A stretch of 64,000 nt of DNA from Phoronis australis (GCA_002633005.1 NMRA01000136.1:68859-132858), one strand, 5' to 3'; numbered from the stretch's first letter, positions 22,901 through 57,915 are shown. The notes: generated by a model from the sequence alone, not told the origin. Numbers and translations: made by a program.

Positions 22901-24300
22901 TTGAATACACTTGAGATATATCCGTGGATGTGATATTTTCCGATGTCATTCCTATAATCAGCCCGACATTTGTAAATAGACGCCAATGTAACAATGCATT
23001 TTCTACCTCCAGGACAAAGGAGATTTCTATCCGGGACTGTCCTGTTGCAAGCATGTTTTATCATATGCAATGAAATCTTTGATTTGTTCTATGATTTTCT
23101 ATGTTGCCAGAACTTAGCATGTAGCTTCTCTAAGAGGTATGAAGTGGTGTTTATTAATTAGGAGGGATATTCCATTGTACAGTAAAATGTTGTTCATATC
23201 TTTGATACTCTCTATAAATTGACATTCTTGTTTTCTGACTGGCATTTTGTTTTGCAGGATAAACTGCTATGATGTCACCACTGCGCAGACTCCATTTGGC
23301 GGGTTTAAAAGGTCGGGACAAGGTCGTGAACTGTAAGTGTCTATTTTTCTGGCAGCCTGCTGAGTCTGTCGGCAGTTGAATTTTTTGTCATGACATTTTC
23401 AGTTATTTGATTTTTTAAAAAGGTCATACATTGAATGCTGTACACGGTGCTTTTGTACCATTCCACTGTGCAAAATGTATGTCATGCCTAAAATACGATA
23501 AATTGAGAGCAATTAGATTATTAAAGGCCTGATAAAGTTAATTACTCTTCGACCCCAATATCAACATTTTTAAGGTAAACCTGTTTTCATCGATTGAACT
23601 TGTGTTTCCCATCACGACGTCGCTGGCCTTTTTATGCGCCCATGTATTTATATGTGGGCGCATTATCTCTGTCCATCCGCCCGGTGTCTGTTGCTGTTTC
23701 TCCATGATGTATGTTCATAAAATTTTGCAGATATGTTCCCTTCATGGATGGTATGGTATGAGTGGATTTTCAGACTTATCAGACTACTGGTGTGCCCCTT
23801 AGTGGCAATTTTAGTTTTTTTACGTTGTAACTTTTTACTCCCTAGTGGCGGTTTTAAGTTTACTAGCATAGCTTTGTTTACTGACAATGTTTCAAATAGT
23901 AGTCATCCCTTGTATCTGCTATGTGCGATGCACAAGGTGGGCGCATATCACTGCTTCGCATTGTTCTCGTATTATCACAATCTTAGCACTAGAATATTAA
24001 TTTAATTTCATAGGACTATTTTGACAGTGTTTGTGTTTTAGTTTTTACATCTTTACAAAATCTGTTACAAATGCAGTAAAGAGGCATAAAGATTTAAAGC
24101 ACGCAAGGATGACTCTGGTGTCCCACTCAACTCCTTGGTTTTTCCGTGTAGTGTGATTTCATTCACTGTGTGGTGATTTGATAATAATGATATTCGCTGC
24201 ATGCATACTCTGTGTATGTTATTCCAGTGGTGAATATGCCTTGAAGGAGTATACCGAATGTAAGACGGTAACAGTGAAGATCCCGCAGAAGAACTCGTAA
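7937..24300 (+). CDS. Aldehyde dehydrogenase, ALDH1A (retinal dehydrogenase) type; 13 exons
   Basis: NAD-dependent oxidation of aldehydes to acids; in the ALDH1A group the best known substrate is retinal. Exons: 7937-7972, 11304-11408, 12017-12157, 13015-13141, 14372-14433, 15550-15678, 16723-16836, 19075-19177, 19873-20057, 20400-20564, 20936-21093, 23258-23332, 24228-24300. All junctions are GT-AG and in frame, giving 490 aa (family usually about 500). Seen: WNYP with Asn159, GSTEVG 235-240 (nucleotide binding), LEMGGKSP with general base Glu258, HGQCCCA with nucleophile Cys292, EEIFGP across exons 10/11, PFGGFKRSG in exon 12. No mitochondrial presequence, so probably cytosolic. Gly114 and Thr449 sit where ALDH2 has bulky Met124 and Phe459, suggesting a wide substrate channel (inference). 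The N-terminus is about ten residues shorter than human ALDH1A1. Which ALDH1A paralogue it is cannot be settled here. Confidence 0.95.
8760..9400 (-). pseudogene. L1/Tx1-like LINE relic, C-terminal part and 3' region
   Basis: The minus-strand frame at 9391-9074 reads [11 protein letters not shown], then a segment ending [18 protein letters not shown]. This matches the layout of the zinc-knuckle end of L1/Tx1-like LINE polyproteins (CxxC...ETIxHLxxxC). AT-rich non-coding sequence to about 8760 fits the 3' UTR. The open stretch starts next to the interspersed repeat that separates it from the 10240-11060 portion. Confidence 0.6.
9408..10215. mobile_element. GCGCCCA-type interspersed repeat, copy 1
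   Basis: Starts with a palindrome, TGCGCCCACAT...ATGTGGACGCA (9409-9437), and ends with GTGGGCGCATTTCAACG near 10150-10167 and a TTGTATTATCATTAT tail. The same beginning, interior (TTCATGGATGG, GTGCCCC(T)AGTGGCAATTTTAG) and end occur at 23633-24000. A (TTTTG)n microsatellite lies at about 9915-9940. No coding capacity seen. Confidence 0.75.
10240..11060 (-). pseudogene. L1/Tx1-like LINE relic, upstream part
   Basis: Reading the minus strand across frameshifts, the segment near 10470-10340 gives wording like [15 protein letters not shown], resembling the conserved DxxGxFLxxxxF region just before the C-terminal domain in L1/Tx1-like LINEs. Together with 8760-9400 this looks like one element split by the repeat between them. 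Sequence above 10700 is too decayed to assign with confidence. Confidence 0.4.
11304..11408 (+). CDS. ALDH exon 2
   Basis: 35 codons beginning IFINNEW and ending QVQEGDK, phase 0 at both ends. This is the N-terminal strand region that starts the NAD-binding domain fold. Confidence 0.95.
12017..12157 (+). CDS. ALDH exon 3
   Basis: 47 codons, [14 protein letters not shown] to DAEYLA, with the conserved [12 protein letters not shown] motif. Phase 0 at both ends; donor GTGAGT. Confidence 0.95.
12431..12640 (+). mobile_element. tRNA-derived SINE in ALDH intron 3
   Basis: A box-like TAGTGGTTAGAG and B box-like AAGTTCAATCC lie about 50 bp apart, the spacing of an internal RNA polymerase III promoter. 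The acceptor stem does not pair and no intact anticodon arm forms, so this is not a working tRNA. A roughly 140-bp non-tRNA body follows, ending in a TGTCAATGTCAAT tail, as in SINEs. Confidence 0.65.
13015..13141 (+). CDS. ALDH exon 4
   Basis: Begins SLDVLNTG and ends HGQTLPT plus one base (phase 1). Contains Gly114 at the substrate channel and the conserved RYYAGW motif. Confidence 0.93.
13142..14371 (+). other. ALDH intron 4
   Basis: 1.2-kb intron. I see no repeat, RNA gene or extra exon in it. Confidence 0.5.
14372..14433 (+). CDS. ALDH exon 5
   Basis: Short exon encoding [21 protein letters not shown]. The first codon is split with exon 4 (G|AT). Confidence 0.95.
14434..15300 (+). other. 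ALDH intron 5, first part
   Basis: Unremarkable AT-rich intron sequence before the tandem array at its 3' end. Confidence 0.5.
15323..15540 (+). repeat. Tandem array abutting the ALDH exon 6 acceptor
   Basis: Four units start at about 15323, 15368, 15425 and 15481 (spacing 45, then about 57). Each contains CACCCTGTATACACATTA, and all but the first carry a pyrimidine-rich CTGTGCACTCTCA(G/C)TTTAACC block. The last unit ends ten bases before the exon 6 splice junction, so the array forms the branch-point and polypyrimidine region of intron 5. Confidence 0.85.
15550..15678 (+). CDS. ALDH exon 6
   Basis: 43 codons starting WNYPVGML (catalytic-site Asn159, which holds the oxyanion) and containing [11 protein letters not shown] of the cofactor-binding site. 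Phase 0 at both ends. Confidence 0.96.
16497..16552. mobile_element. Hairpin mini-element TTTGAGAACCAGTT, copy A
   Basis: GAGAACCAGTTT and AAACTGGTTCT face each other around a short loop containing CCACTGAATAACG. Related copies lie at 47929-47991 and 52994-53090 and share the loop motif TTATTCAGTGG on one strand or the other. Confidence 0.65.
16723..16836 (+). CDS. ALDH exon 7
   Basis: 38 codons, [15 protein letters not shown] to VAFTGSTE. Includes the Rossmann-fold GSTE motif that contacts NAD. Phase 0 at both ends. Confidence 0.96.
16948..18581. mobile_element. TTAA-flanked non-autonomous transposon, copy 2 (both ends present)
   Basis: Left end TTAA|AGGAGAATGCCACC (TTAA at 16944-16947) and right end GGTGGCATTCTACT|TTAA (TTAA at 18582-18585). 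The 14-bp inverted ends match at 13 of 14 positions. TTAA duplication is the known hallmark of the piggyBac superfamily, so that is the likely mobilising source (inference). The 1.63-kb interior has only short ORFs and no transposase. It fills most of ALDH intron 7. Two partial relatives occur at 4795-5624 and 58383-60090. Confidence 0.82.
19075..19177 (+). CDS. ALDH exon 8
   Basis: Begins [14 protein letters not shown] and carries LEMGGKSP, with the general base Glu258. Ends phase 1 (G|TG) after DDAD. Confidence 0.95.
19597..19741. mobile_element. Dimer of ~75-bp GC-rich inverted-repeat units, locus 1
   Basis: Two tandem units each run GGGCAGCGCA(G/A)CACTGAAAAAAG, a run of G, CTATAGCC, runs of C, and GTGCACC(G/A)CCCATG. 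The unit ends are roughly inverted (CATGGGC / GCCCATG). A second dimer with the same plan occurs at 48265-48410. Located in ALDH intron 8. Confidence 0.75.
19873..20057 (+). CDS. ALDH exon 9
   Basis: 62 codons including the split Val273. Contains [15 protein letters not shown], the active-site Cys box (middle Cys292 is the nucleophile by alignment with human ALDH2 Cys302). Confidence 0.96.
20400..20564 (+). CDS. ALDH exon 10
   Basis: 55 codons, [20 protein letters not shown] to [19 protein letters not shown] is nearly the same as in vertebrate ALDH1A proteins. Phase 0 at both ends. Confidence 0.96.
20936..21093 (+). CDS. ALDH exon 11
   Basis: Starts [11 protein letters not shown] (the Glu just before it, at the end of exon 10, contacts NAD ribose in the family) and ends SGSVW with the Trp codon split TG|G. 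Confidence 0.95.
21094..23257 (+). other. ALDH intron 11
   Basis: 2.2-kb intron with a run of C at about 22532-22543 and short ORFs in several frames. No recognisable gene; the higher GC and patchy ORFs suggest an old inserted repeat, not identified. Confidence 0.4.
23258..23332 (+). CDS. ALDH exon 12
   Basis: [20 protein letters not shown] then QGREL. Thr449 replaces the channel Phe of ALDH2. Ends phase 2 (CT|T, Leu). Confidence 0.95.
23633..24000. mobile_element. GCGCCCA-type interspersed repeat, copy 2
   Basis: Palindromic start TGCGCCCATGT...ATGTGGGCGCA (23634-23661) and end GGTGGGCGCATATCACTGC followed by TTCTCGTATTATCAC, matching copy 1 at 9408-10215 but about half as long. Lies in ALDH intron 12. 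Confidence 0.75.
24228..24300 (+). CDS. ALDH exon 13 with stop
   Basis: Encodes [23 protein letters not shown] and TAA. The C-terminal wording is close to vertebrate ALDH1A1 (KTVTVKISQKNS), which confirms a complete gene. Confidence 0.96.
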
Positions 24301-25330
24301 ACTATCAACAGGTGGCAGTGACAAGTCAAGACTCTTTGGTGCCAGGTTATCTAATCTTACACCTTTTCTTTAATTTTGTTTGTTAACCGAAAGTTCTCCG
24401 TGCCCTGGTATAATATGATTATCAAAGGGCGATAGACGGTAGAACAATATTATATGTTAAGATAATTCTAAGTTACAGTACAGCTCACAAATGTTTTGTG
24501 TAACAATGAACACCGAGGCAGCACCCAGTGATCATACATAAGGCATCCAGACACCTGCAACTGGTTCATTTTGTAAAATATGTTTGAACTGTACTGTAAC
24601 AGTTTTAACCCGCAACTAACCGTGGTGCCTTTGTAGATTTTTCACTGACATGGTTCATATGAGTGCTATGATGGTTATACTCCTGGCTATGTACTTTTGT
24701 TGTAGTTTTTTAGCAAAAATGTTAGTTTCGCAGGATGATTGCAATCATTGTTGAAATTTTTTGTTACAATCATGTGGAGAATCAAAGTCTTTATTTAAAA
24801 AAGAATTTGTTATAATTGAAGGATGTGACTATAATGTTTATAGATATTAAGTTTCTTTGGATGTATTCATCACCATGTCAACAGTGCTATCTCTTTTGAG
24901 AATGTTCTAATTTTGAAACTTTTGTCATGTCACTTCTGTAATCTATCACATTTCTCCACAAGTATCCAAAATAACTGAAAAATTTCCCACAGAATTTATT
25001 CCTTCTCTCCAAAAGGTGAGAAGTTTAGAATGCACTGATAAATTGTTTCAAGTCATAATTACTAGAACCTTGCGTCAGATTCTATGCTTGTATGGAACAG
25101 TCACTTGAACTCTTTAAGATCTGAAGGTAAATTTACACCTCGCTTGTCATATAACATGTTGATTGTGAATCATGCTCTTTGGTGGAGGTGATTTCTTTAT
25201 TAATTTTCTGTTTAGTTGCTTCAGTTCTGAATGCTTTGGTGAAGGTGATTTGGTTCTTATTAAATAATTGCTATCAAGAGCTTTGCAATGTTAGTATTCA
25301 TTTTAATAAATATTGGTTTGCAAAACACAA
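24301..25330 (+). other. ALDH 3' UTR (inferred)
   Basis: About 1 kb of non-coding sequence after the stop. Plus-strand poly(A) signals are ATTAAA at 25259-25264 and AATAAA at 25305-25310; the latter is the better candidate for the end. Confidence 0.45.
25305..25310 (+). terminator. Candidate ALDH poly(A) signal AATAAA
   Basis: Canonical hexamer about 1 kb after the stop codon, followed by T/G-containing sequence. Confidence 0.4.
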
Positions 25331-26821
25331 AAATGGAAATTGCAAATGGGTTTAAACACAAGTTTATTTTTTAATTCTTTTGAAGCGGTTGTAAACAAAC
25401 AAATGAAGCGATAACAGAATCACATTCTTAGCAGCCTGGCATTCTAAAAAATCATATCTACAATCATCAAGTTAAACGGGTTGAAATTAAAAACAAGAAC
25501 TTGCTTTCAGCGGGCAAGACAATAAAAAAGTAAATGTTTAAAAACAACAAACCAACAACGACTACATGACTCAATGCTTAATAAAGCTTTTCAGCTGGAT
25601 AATCTTCATACACTTTAAGAAATATGAATAAATTATAGGAACTCGTAGGCAAGGTAAACGATTCACGTAAACGTTTTTTTAAAAAACAAAAAACTGTAAA
25701 CGTATAAAAACAACTATCAAAAATGGAAATGTATAAGCCAGGGGTCACAATACTCATCTTTTATCAAAGGTAGACAACTGGCATTAAACAAGTTTTAACT
25801 GATTTGTCTTTTTTAGTCTAACAAAATATAAGTCATAGAATCTGCCAAGTATTCATTAGGGAATCGCTGTATTAGGCAAATGTGAATTGGTAGTGAGAAA
25901 CCAATGCATTAAACCGAAGCATGACGTGCAATCGTAAAAACAATTTTCCAAATTCAGCCATTTGACCAGACGCAAAATACCATGACAAACTTAATTACTT
26001 AATTACTTAAAAATTCAACAAATCCTAGATAATGAGGGGTATGTTTAACTTACACCGACTGAACTACGCGACTGATAAATCACTGCAAAAGTTAAGCGAA
26101 CTTTGAGCAAGCAGTGAAGCTGAGCATTTGCCCTACATCAAATGCAGCAATCTAACACCGCTCAGAAGATTTATTCTCATTTACAGCGGATCATTTTCTT
26201 AGCAATACACTTCAATATTGCTCATAAAGCACACGTCAAATTCCTTGAACCTAGCTAAAGCAAGATTGTGTACAAGACAGGTTCACCAGTCCTTAATGAA
26301 ATATTACATACTTCATTCAACATCGAACATTCATATTGCACAAAATTAACGGATGCAAACAACATTAAACGATCTACTCCTATCTTTACATCTTAATGCA
26401 ACACTCACAGACTAGACATAGTCAATTTTGACAGAGCTAGAATTTTTGGTAAACCATGGCATGGATTTTTGTTAACTTTTAAAAAAAAACATTGATTTCT
26501 GCACTAAGACAAAATCACAGTTTGCATTGAAAAGCATTAGATTGAACAGTCAAAAGAAATCGCCATTTAAAAAACATTTTCTTCAAGTATACAACATGAA
26601 AATTGCATCATTCTGGTATTATATGACTAGGCAAAATATTCAAAGTATTCTACAACAACGATGACTTCCTCCTTAGATAGTAATCACAGAAGAGATACTA
26701 GTGCCTTTTGAAATGTTTTATTGCCTCCAAGATCAACCAATGGGAGAGAGACAATTTGCATCCTTCAAAGGGCATCAGTTCTGATCAACCAATGGCAACG
26801 ATGTCATATGACCTTTGAACT
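25331..26821 (-). other. DCLK 3' UTR (inferred)
   Basis: AT-rich sequence between the DCLK stop and the candidate signal near 25365. No other gene recognised. Confidence 0.4.
25363..25368 (-). terminator. Candidate DCLK poly(A) signal AATAAA (minus strand)
   Basis: TTTATT on the plus strand, i.e. AATAAA for the minus-strand gene, 1.45 kb after its stop. It faces the ALDH signal at a distance of 53 bp. Confidence 0.35.
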
Positions 26822-52751
<25,930 letters not shown>

Positions 52752-52766
52752 TGTTTGCCTTTTGTT
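52752..52766 (-). other. DCLK 5' UTR within coding exon 1
   Basis: Fifteen bases between the inferred acceptor and the ATG, which lies in an AACAATGG context. Confidence 0.65.
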
Positions 52767-52993
52767 CTGAAACAAAAGAAAATTTTGTTTCACCATGTAA
52801 ACATGGAAGCAGCAAACAATAATGCAACATGTATTTATACCAAATGTCTCAACAAAAACTGACACAGTCAATCATGAGTATGCAGTCGATCCTGGGTATA
52901 CTGTTGTTAAATGTCATATTGGCATATATTTTACATGGGAATACCAAGAAGCAACACCGCTAACTACTAACATTTCTGGGTAAAAGTCAGATA

Positions 52994-53090
52994 GGTGAGT
53001 CCTGATTTAAAATTAATTTGAGAACCAGTTACTTGTACCACTGGCGTTATTCAGTGGGAGAGTAACTGGTTCACAAATCAGAGACTCATG
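52994..53090. mobile_element. Hairpin mini-element, copy C
   Basis: TTTGAGAACCAGTTAC and GTAACTGGTTCACAAAT close a loop with GCGTTATTCAGTGGG. Outer arms (GAGTCCTGATTT / AATCAGAGACTC) also pair, with a short insertion on one side. Confidence 0.7.
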
Positions 53091-53439
53091 TATCACACTT
53101 TTACCCATTTCTGTGATGAGCTCCGCCACAGCAAAAAAATATTTTATTTCAATTTGTTATGATTATAGGATGGCACATGGGGTGATGGGCCCAACCTTAT
53201 TCAAAAACTGAAGAAAAAATACAAGTGCTGAAAAGTGATACATTCACAGAAACTGAAAATGAGCCCTAAATTGAGTGTGAAGCGGATACAGAAAGAAAAA
53301 GTGAAGGAGGCAAAATAAACGACACAGATCTGTAACTGATTAAGTGATTTTCTAGTTGAGCAAATCAACTTAGCATTAGCGATTAGCCAAGGCTAGCCGC
53401 ATATTGACTCAACAACAGAAATTTTCAATGTAGTCTCAC

Positions 53440-53515
53440 CCTTTTCTTGTAGACGTGAACTTGCAGACAATGAAGACTAGGCTGAGAGAGCGCAGACGGA
53501 ACACTGTCTATCACA
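53440..53515 (-). other. Candidate DCLK 5' UTR exon
   Basis: On the minus strand the sequence ...CTACAAGAAAAGG|GTGAGAC ends in a strong donor, about 670 bp before the acceptor at 52766. The upstream limit is not defined. Inference only. Confidence 0.4.
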
Positions 53516-56500
53516 GAACACAAAAGCCTGTGATTAGTGCTGTTTGTTCATAAATTATAGCGCGTATCGATTTTCAACACATGTCTGCTCGCTTCTTCCC
53601 CGCCCCGGTTGTTAGTCACAACAAATTGCAGCCTCGTTCTGATTTTGCGGGTACTCGTTCGCGACATCTATTGACTAATTAGTTTACTACATTTTGAGCC
53701 AAAGAGAATGCTAGTTACCAGGTGGCGAAACCGTCTGGTCCTTGAGTAGGGATCACGACAGTTGAGTTCGCTCAAGCTTATTACTTAATTTACAAACTCG
53801 GAAGCTGAAAAGTAAAGCCCCAGTTATCATGTGCTAGTCTTGTCTTGGCAGATTCCTCAGTGTGGTTATCAGTGATGAGCTCTATAGCCTATCTTAATTG
53901 CGAAGTGTCGACCTGCGAACCTGCAGTGTGGCTGTGGCACTGAATAATTATCAGTGCTATTGCTGATGCCGATAATGCATTCAGGTTGAGCCATACTTTT
54001 TTCTGTGTATGTCGGAAATAATCTTACTAGGATAATGGTATTCTTCAGTAATACACGCCAGTGTTGGTTTACGAAGGACTGAGAAATGACGGAGAACAGA
54101 AATCGTTAGTTTTTTTTTCTTTTTCTTTTTTTTTAAGGTACTGCTCTCTTTCAAGTCGCTAGCAGTAGTACCACTGTCCCAATGTTATGTAATCCCCTGA
54201 ATTCGTGGTAGTCACGAAGCCCAAGCAGGGCTTTGCCTTTGCAACGGTTTGCAACACTAACAAGACCCGGCGGCAGAACTACATTAGCAAGAGGTCGGGC
54301 GTCTTGATCTCACGTCATTTGTGGACTTTCAAAAACTTAAGGTGTTTGATTGTGTTTGGAGAGACTAGGGCTTGAAAAAAAAAATGATTATCGGTATCAT
54401 GGCCAAGGAATATGTCACAAACATTTTGAAACTAAGACTCAAGGGCGTGTGCCATACTAATGAGAGAAATGAGACGTAGTGTACTGACATTTTCAATTCT
54501 ACTGATGTACGATGCCGTGACTGAGTTATAAAAGGGTCTTAGGTCTAGAGCTAGCTTCCAAATTGCTTGCCATGCAGGCGCATGACTGCCATATATATGC
54601 GCAGAGCATGGTCTAGTCAAGGAACTGTTCGAACCATGCTATAGTATTAAGGTGTCTAGCTATGGTTCGAACTTTCAATAAGTTGAGACCAATTTTATAC
54701 CTGCAAGTGGTCTAACTCAAAGGTCATACCAGTCGTGGACGGAATGCGCGTTTAGTAGCCGCTTTAGGTTTTCTGGTTCGGCATCGCAAACTTATTTTGA
54801 AGAACAAGGTCAGTGCATTTCATTCACAATCATGTTTCGGGATTGAATAACACCACAGCAGGCGCGCACCCAGGGGGGGACTCGGGGGGCTCGAACGAGC
54901 ATCTCCTCTAAACAAGCACAAACGCGCAATTCAAAGTGGTGCCCCCGTTTTTTTTTTTTTATTTTTTATTTAGTCCGCCCGCCTTTTTGTTACCAAAAGG
55001 TCCACAACGGCAAGAATTCAACTTAGCCCCCCCTCTCCCATATTGAAGGCTGGGTGCTTGCATGCCACAGACATCTATTTTTAAATGATAATCTATAATT
55101 ACAACACTCGTCCGAAGTTGAATTGTTGCCGAATGCCCCGGAGCCTCAAGTTATCCATTCATGTATAAGCATTGTTAGCTTTGACCAGCCTTCACCGTTT
55201 TTAGATAGCATGGTTTCTAAATTCTTCAAATTTGGTAGCCTCACGCTAAGGAATATTATACAACCTACAGTAATTTGTTTTCCTTGTATTTTTAGACAGT
55301 TACACACAGGACGAAAGGTAACTGTTGGACTTTTTCTTTCGACCATACTCGTAATCGAAAGTTTCATTGTACCAGGACACGTTGTCGAACATTACAGATT
55401 AGTTTGCGGTGGTTTGGTTCACGCGCATAGTACAACGCCAATGTTGAATTCGGTTTATTTGGAAAAGATGGCAGCGTAACTAGGATCTTTAGAGTTTTGA
55501 ACCTGTTTCGTGAAAAAACGAATTTGATGAGTTTTAAACCAAAAAATTGTCTACAAAATTCGGAAATGCCTTTTCATGAACTGAACTTATATTGGATTGC
55601 ATTTAAATTTCTAACTGCACCACCTTAAACTATTGTTTCTTCTTGTAGCTCTGACATAGTAAAAATATTACCAGACATTTTAAAAACTAATCCCGGGTGT
55701 TTTTTCGGTACCAACTATTTGTTCATTGCCTTTTGTTACCAAAAAATTTTTCAAAAATCCAGGGCGCTTTTTCGGTAACTGATTTTATTGTCCCGTTATC
55801 TTTCCATAGACATAAATAATCAAGTACGCGCAATACGTTTTGGAAGAACGTGCTAGTTGCAAGATTTAATTCATGATTTTATGTCAACATTTAGCCGATG
55901 ATTCTAGTTTCAAATTTGTTCACTAACTCGTATATCAAAAAACTAGCTTTTGTCAACTAGTAAGCAGGGATGCATGTTTGAACCTGTGCCCTTTGGGCGC
56001 ACCTGATGACAGTGTGCCTTTTTTCAAAAATTAGCAGACTTAGTGTAATTAAAGTGATAACATATGAAACAGAACTCCCAAGGCAATCGAAACCCCGAAG
56101 TCGTGTTCATTTAAAACTTGCATTTTTATTGACAATTTCTATAATACAAAAAGGCAACCTGACAGACGGACTCTTAGGCTGACTATAATTTTGCATTTTT
56201 GGAAGATTGCTGCGTTTTACGATTCGTCTTGTGGGTGCACTGCTAAAAGAAGGCTACTTGTGCCTTTTTTTCCATGCGCTAATGGTGCGGTCCGCTAATA
56301 TCCCCGAGTATCAGTTTATACATTTTATGAAAACAAAAATCTCCGCATTTAAAAATGATTTGTATTGAAGCGCCATTATTATTACTTGACCATCTTTTCA
56401 AGTCTAAATTTCATTTTTAAGAAAGGTACATTCATAGTAAAATGACCTCTCGGTCGACTTTAATAAAACCTTTTAAAATGAAAACTTCAGAAAATGTATA

Positions 56501-56640
56501 GTTTACAAGTTTTTAAAACCTGGTTTTCTATACAGGAGTTAGAATAGAGGCCGAAACTTTGAGAGAACCAAATTGAAAGACTACGAAGACTACTTTTGGA
56601 TGAATGCGTTCTAAAAATCACGACTATTCTTTCAAAAGTG
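53516..56640. other. Intergenic between DCLK and the histone pair
   Basis: No gene recognised. Holds T-rich runs (54110-54135, 54945-54970) and a GC-rich repeat piece at about 54855-55060 (GCGCGCACCCAGGGGGG) that is inverted relative to a similar piece near 58184-58220. The DCLK promoter should lie in its first part. Confidence 0.5.
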
Positions 56641-56660
56641 AACAGCTCTTTTGGGACTTG
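56641..56660 (-). promoter_or_regulatory. H2A histone downstream element
   Basis: On the minus strand, CAAGTCCCAAAAGAGCTGTT follows the stem-loop; the purine-rich AAAAGAG core fits the U7 snRNA target region of replication-dependent histone genes. Confidence 0.55.
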
Positions 56661-56665
56661 TTGGT

Positions 56666-56681
56666 GGCCCTTAAAAGGGCC
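56666..56681 (-). terminator. H2A 3' stem-loop
   Basis: GGCCCTTTTAAGGGCC on the minus strand: a perfect 6-bp stem with a 4-nt loop, the canonical histone 3' processing hairpin bound by SLBP. Confidence 0.95.
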
Positions 56682-56706
56682 GTTGTGGTTTCGACGTTCA
56701 AGCTAT

Positions 56707-57093
56707 TTATTTAGCCTTCTCGGCCTTAGCTTGCGTCTTCTTTGGGAGAAGAACTGACTGAATGTTTGGAAGTACACCACCTTGAGAGATGGTGACACCA
56801 GACAGTAACTTGTTCAATTCCTCATCGTTACGGACGGCCAACTGTAGATGTCGTGGAATGATCCTAGACTTCTTGTTGTCGCGAGCAGCATTTCCCGCCA
56901 ATTCGAGAATTTCCGCAGCCAGATATTCCATCACGGCTGCCAAATAAACAGGGGCTCCGCCGGCAATACGTTGAGCGTAGTTACCCTTGCGGAGATGGCG
57001 ATGGATTCTTCCAACAGGAAACTGGAGACCAGCCCGTGAAGACCGCGACTTGGCTTTGCTGCGTTGCTTTCCGCCTTTTCCACGTCCAGACAT
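56707..57093 (-). CDS. Histone H2A, replication-dependent
   Basis: Complete intronless 128-aa core histone H2A, starting [20 protein letters not shown] and ending [31 protein letters not shown], the acidic patch ([17 protein letters not shown]) and [15 protein letters not shown] are all intact. It dimerises with H2B in the nucleosome. There is no SQ(E/D) motif at the C-terminus, so it is not H2AX, and the sequence is not H2AZ-like. The stem-loop and downstream element show S-phase, non-polyadenylated expression. It is divergent from H2B across a 432-bp shared promoter. The 'R' in [10 protein letters not shown] is common in invertebrates. Confidence 0.98.
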   Translation of the reverse strand: MSGRGKGGKQRSKAKSRSSRAGLQFPVGRIHRHLRKGNYAQRIAGGAPVYLAAVMEYLAAEILELAGNAARDNKKSRIIPRHLQLAVRNDEELNKLLSGVTISQGGVLPNIQSVLLPKKTQAKAEKAK

Positions 57094-57157
57094 TTCTTAA
57101 AATGCGCTTTCTACTCTAAGATACAGTGAATGAATGGATTTCTATTGTAGCAACAAT

Positions 57158-57165
57158 TATTTATA
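57158..57165 (-). promoter_or_regulatory. H2A TATA box
   Basis: TATAAATA on the minus strand, 65-72 bases upstream of the H2A start codon. Confidence 0.8.
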
Positions 57166-57247
57166 CCCTTGGTAGGATTCAAAAACGTTTTAGAACGCGA
57201 TCAAAAGCAACCATTTACACAACAGAATTCTGAAATCGACTAAAGGG

Positions 57248-57428
57248 ATTGGATGGTTTTTGCACGCGGGTTTGTCATTTTGGATACCAGTGTTCAAATG
57301 ACAAAAAGCGCGAGGAAAAAAGTCTTGGAATCCCCTCATTGGGATTGGTTAATTTTTCCTCAATATCCAATCAAAACAGCAACACAGAAGAATGTAATTG
57401 GTCGTAAATATGGCACGTGCATACCAAT
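57248..57428. promoter_or_regulatory. Shared histone promoter with CCAAT boxes
   Basis: Between the two TATA boxes lie several CCAAT pentamers: ATTGG at 57248-57252, near 57344 and at 57397-57401 (i.e. CCAAT on the minus strand), and CCAAT at 57367-57371 and 57424-57428. CCAAT boxes bound by NF-Y are a usual part of histone promoters. Confidence 0.65.
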
Positions 57429-57459
57429 CTTTGAATCCGTCTGCTAAGTACAGTGGTTC

Positions 57460-57467
57460 TATAAATA
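57460..57467 (+). promoter_or_regulatory. H2B TATA box
   Basis: TATAAATA, 59-66 bases upstream of the H2B start codon, mirroring the H2A arrangement. Confidence 0.85.
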
Positions 57468-57525
57468 GTCCGTCCCACTCGTGCCCACTCAGTCATTTCT
57501 TGCAGAAATCACTGGATACGTAGTC

Positions 57526-57894
57526 ATGCCGGCTGCTGGTTCTAAAGGTGCAAAGAAAGCGGTGAAAGCAAAGGCCCCCAACGCTGGGGATAAGAAGAAA
57601 CGTAAGAGGGCGAGGAAGGAAAGCTATGGCATTTACATCTATAAAGTGCTAAAGCAAGTTCATCCAGACACCGGTGTTTCCAGCAAAGCTATGAGCATCA
57701 TGAACAGTTTCGTCAACGACATCTTCGAACGTCTTGCTGGGGAAGCGTCCCGTCTCGCACATTATAACAAGCGATCAACTATCACCAGCCGGGAGATTCA
57801 GACCGCGGTCCGACTCCTGTTGCCGGGTGAACTCGCTAAGCACGCCGTGAGTGAGGGCACCAAAGCCGTTACTAAATACACTAGCTCCAAGTAA
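57526..57894 (+). CDS. Histone H2B, replication-dependent
   Basis: Complete intronless 122-aa H2B beginning [20 protein letters not shown] and ending [10 protein letters not shown]. The basic tail, [40 protein letters not shown] and the C-terminal ubiquitination-site region (AVTKYTSSK) are all intact. The frame is open 15 codons further upstream, but that stretch is 5' UTR downstream of the TATA box; MPAAGSK is the normal H2B start. Partners H2A. Followed by a histone stem-loop. Confidence 0.98.
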   Translation: MPAAGSKGAKKAVKAKAPNAGDKKKRKRARKESYGIYIYKVLKQVHPDTGVSSKAMSIMNSFVNDIFERLAGEASRLAHYNKRSTITSREIQTAVRLLLPGELAKHAVSEGTKAVTKYTSSK

Positions 57895-57915
57895 ACTGCT
57901 GGTTTTTACCCCAAC

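Noticed and set aside
52752-52871. 40-codon N-terminal extension of DCLK
   Set aside because: It crosses a good acceptor site at 52766 and reads as hydrophobic intron translation; MADIDEHF is the better start.
57481-57525. 15-residue N-terminal extension of H2B
   Set aside because: It lies in the 5' UTR just below the TATA box, and MPAAGSK is the normal H2B start.
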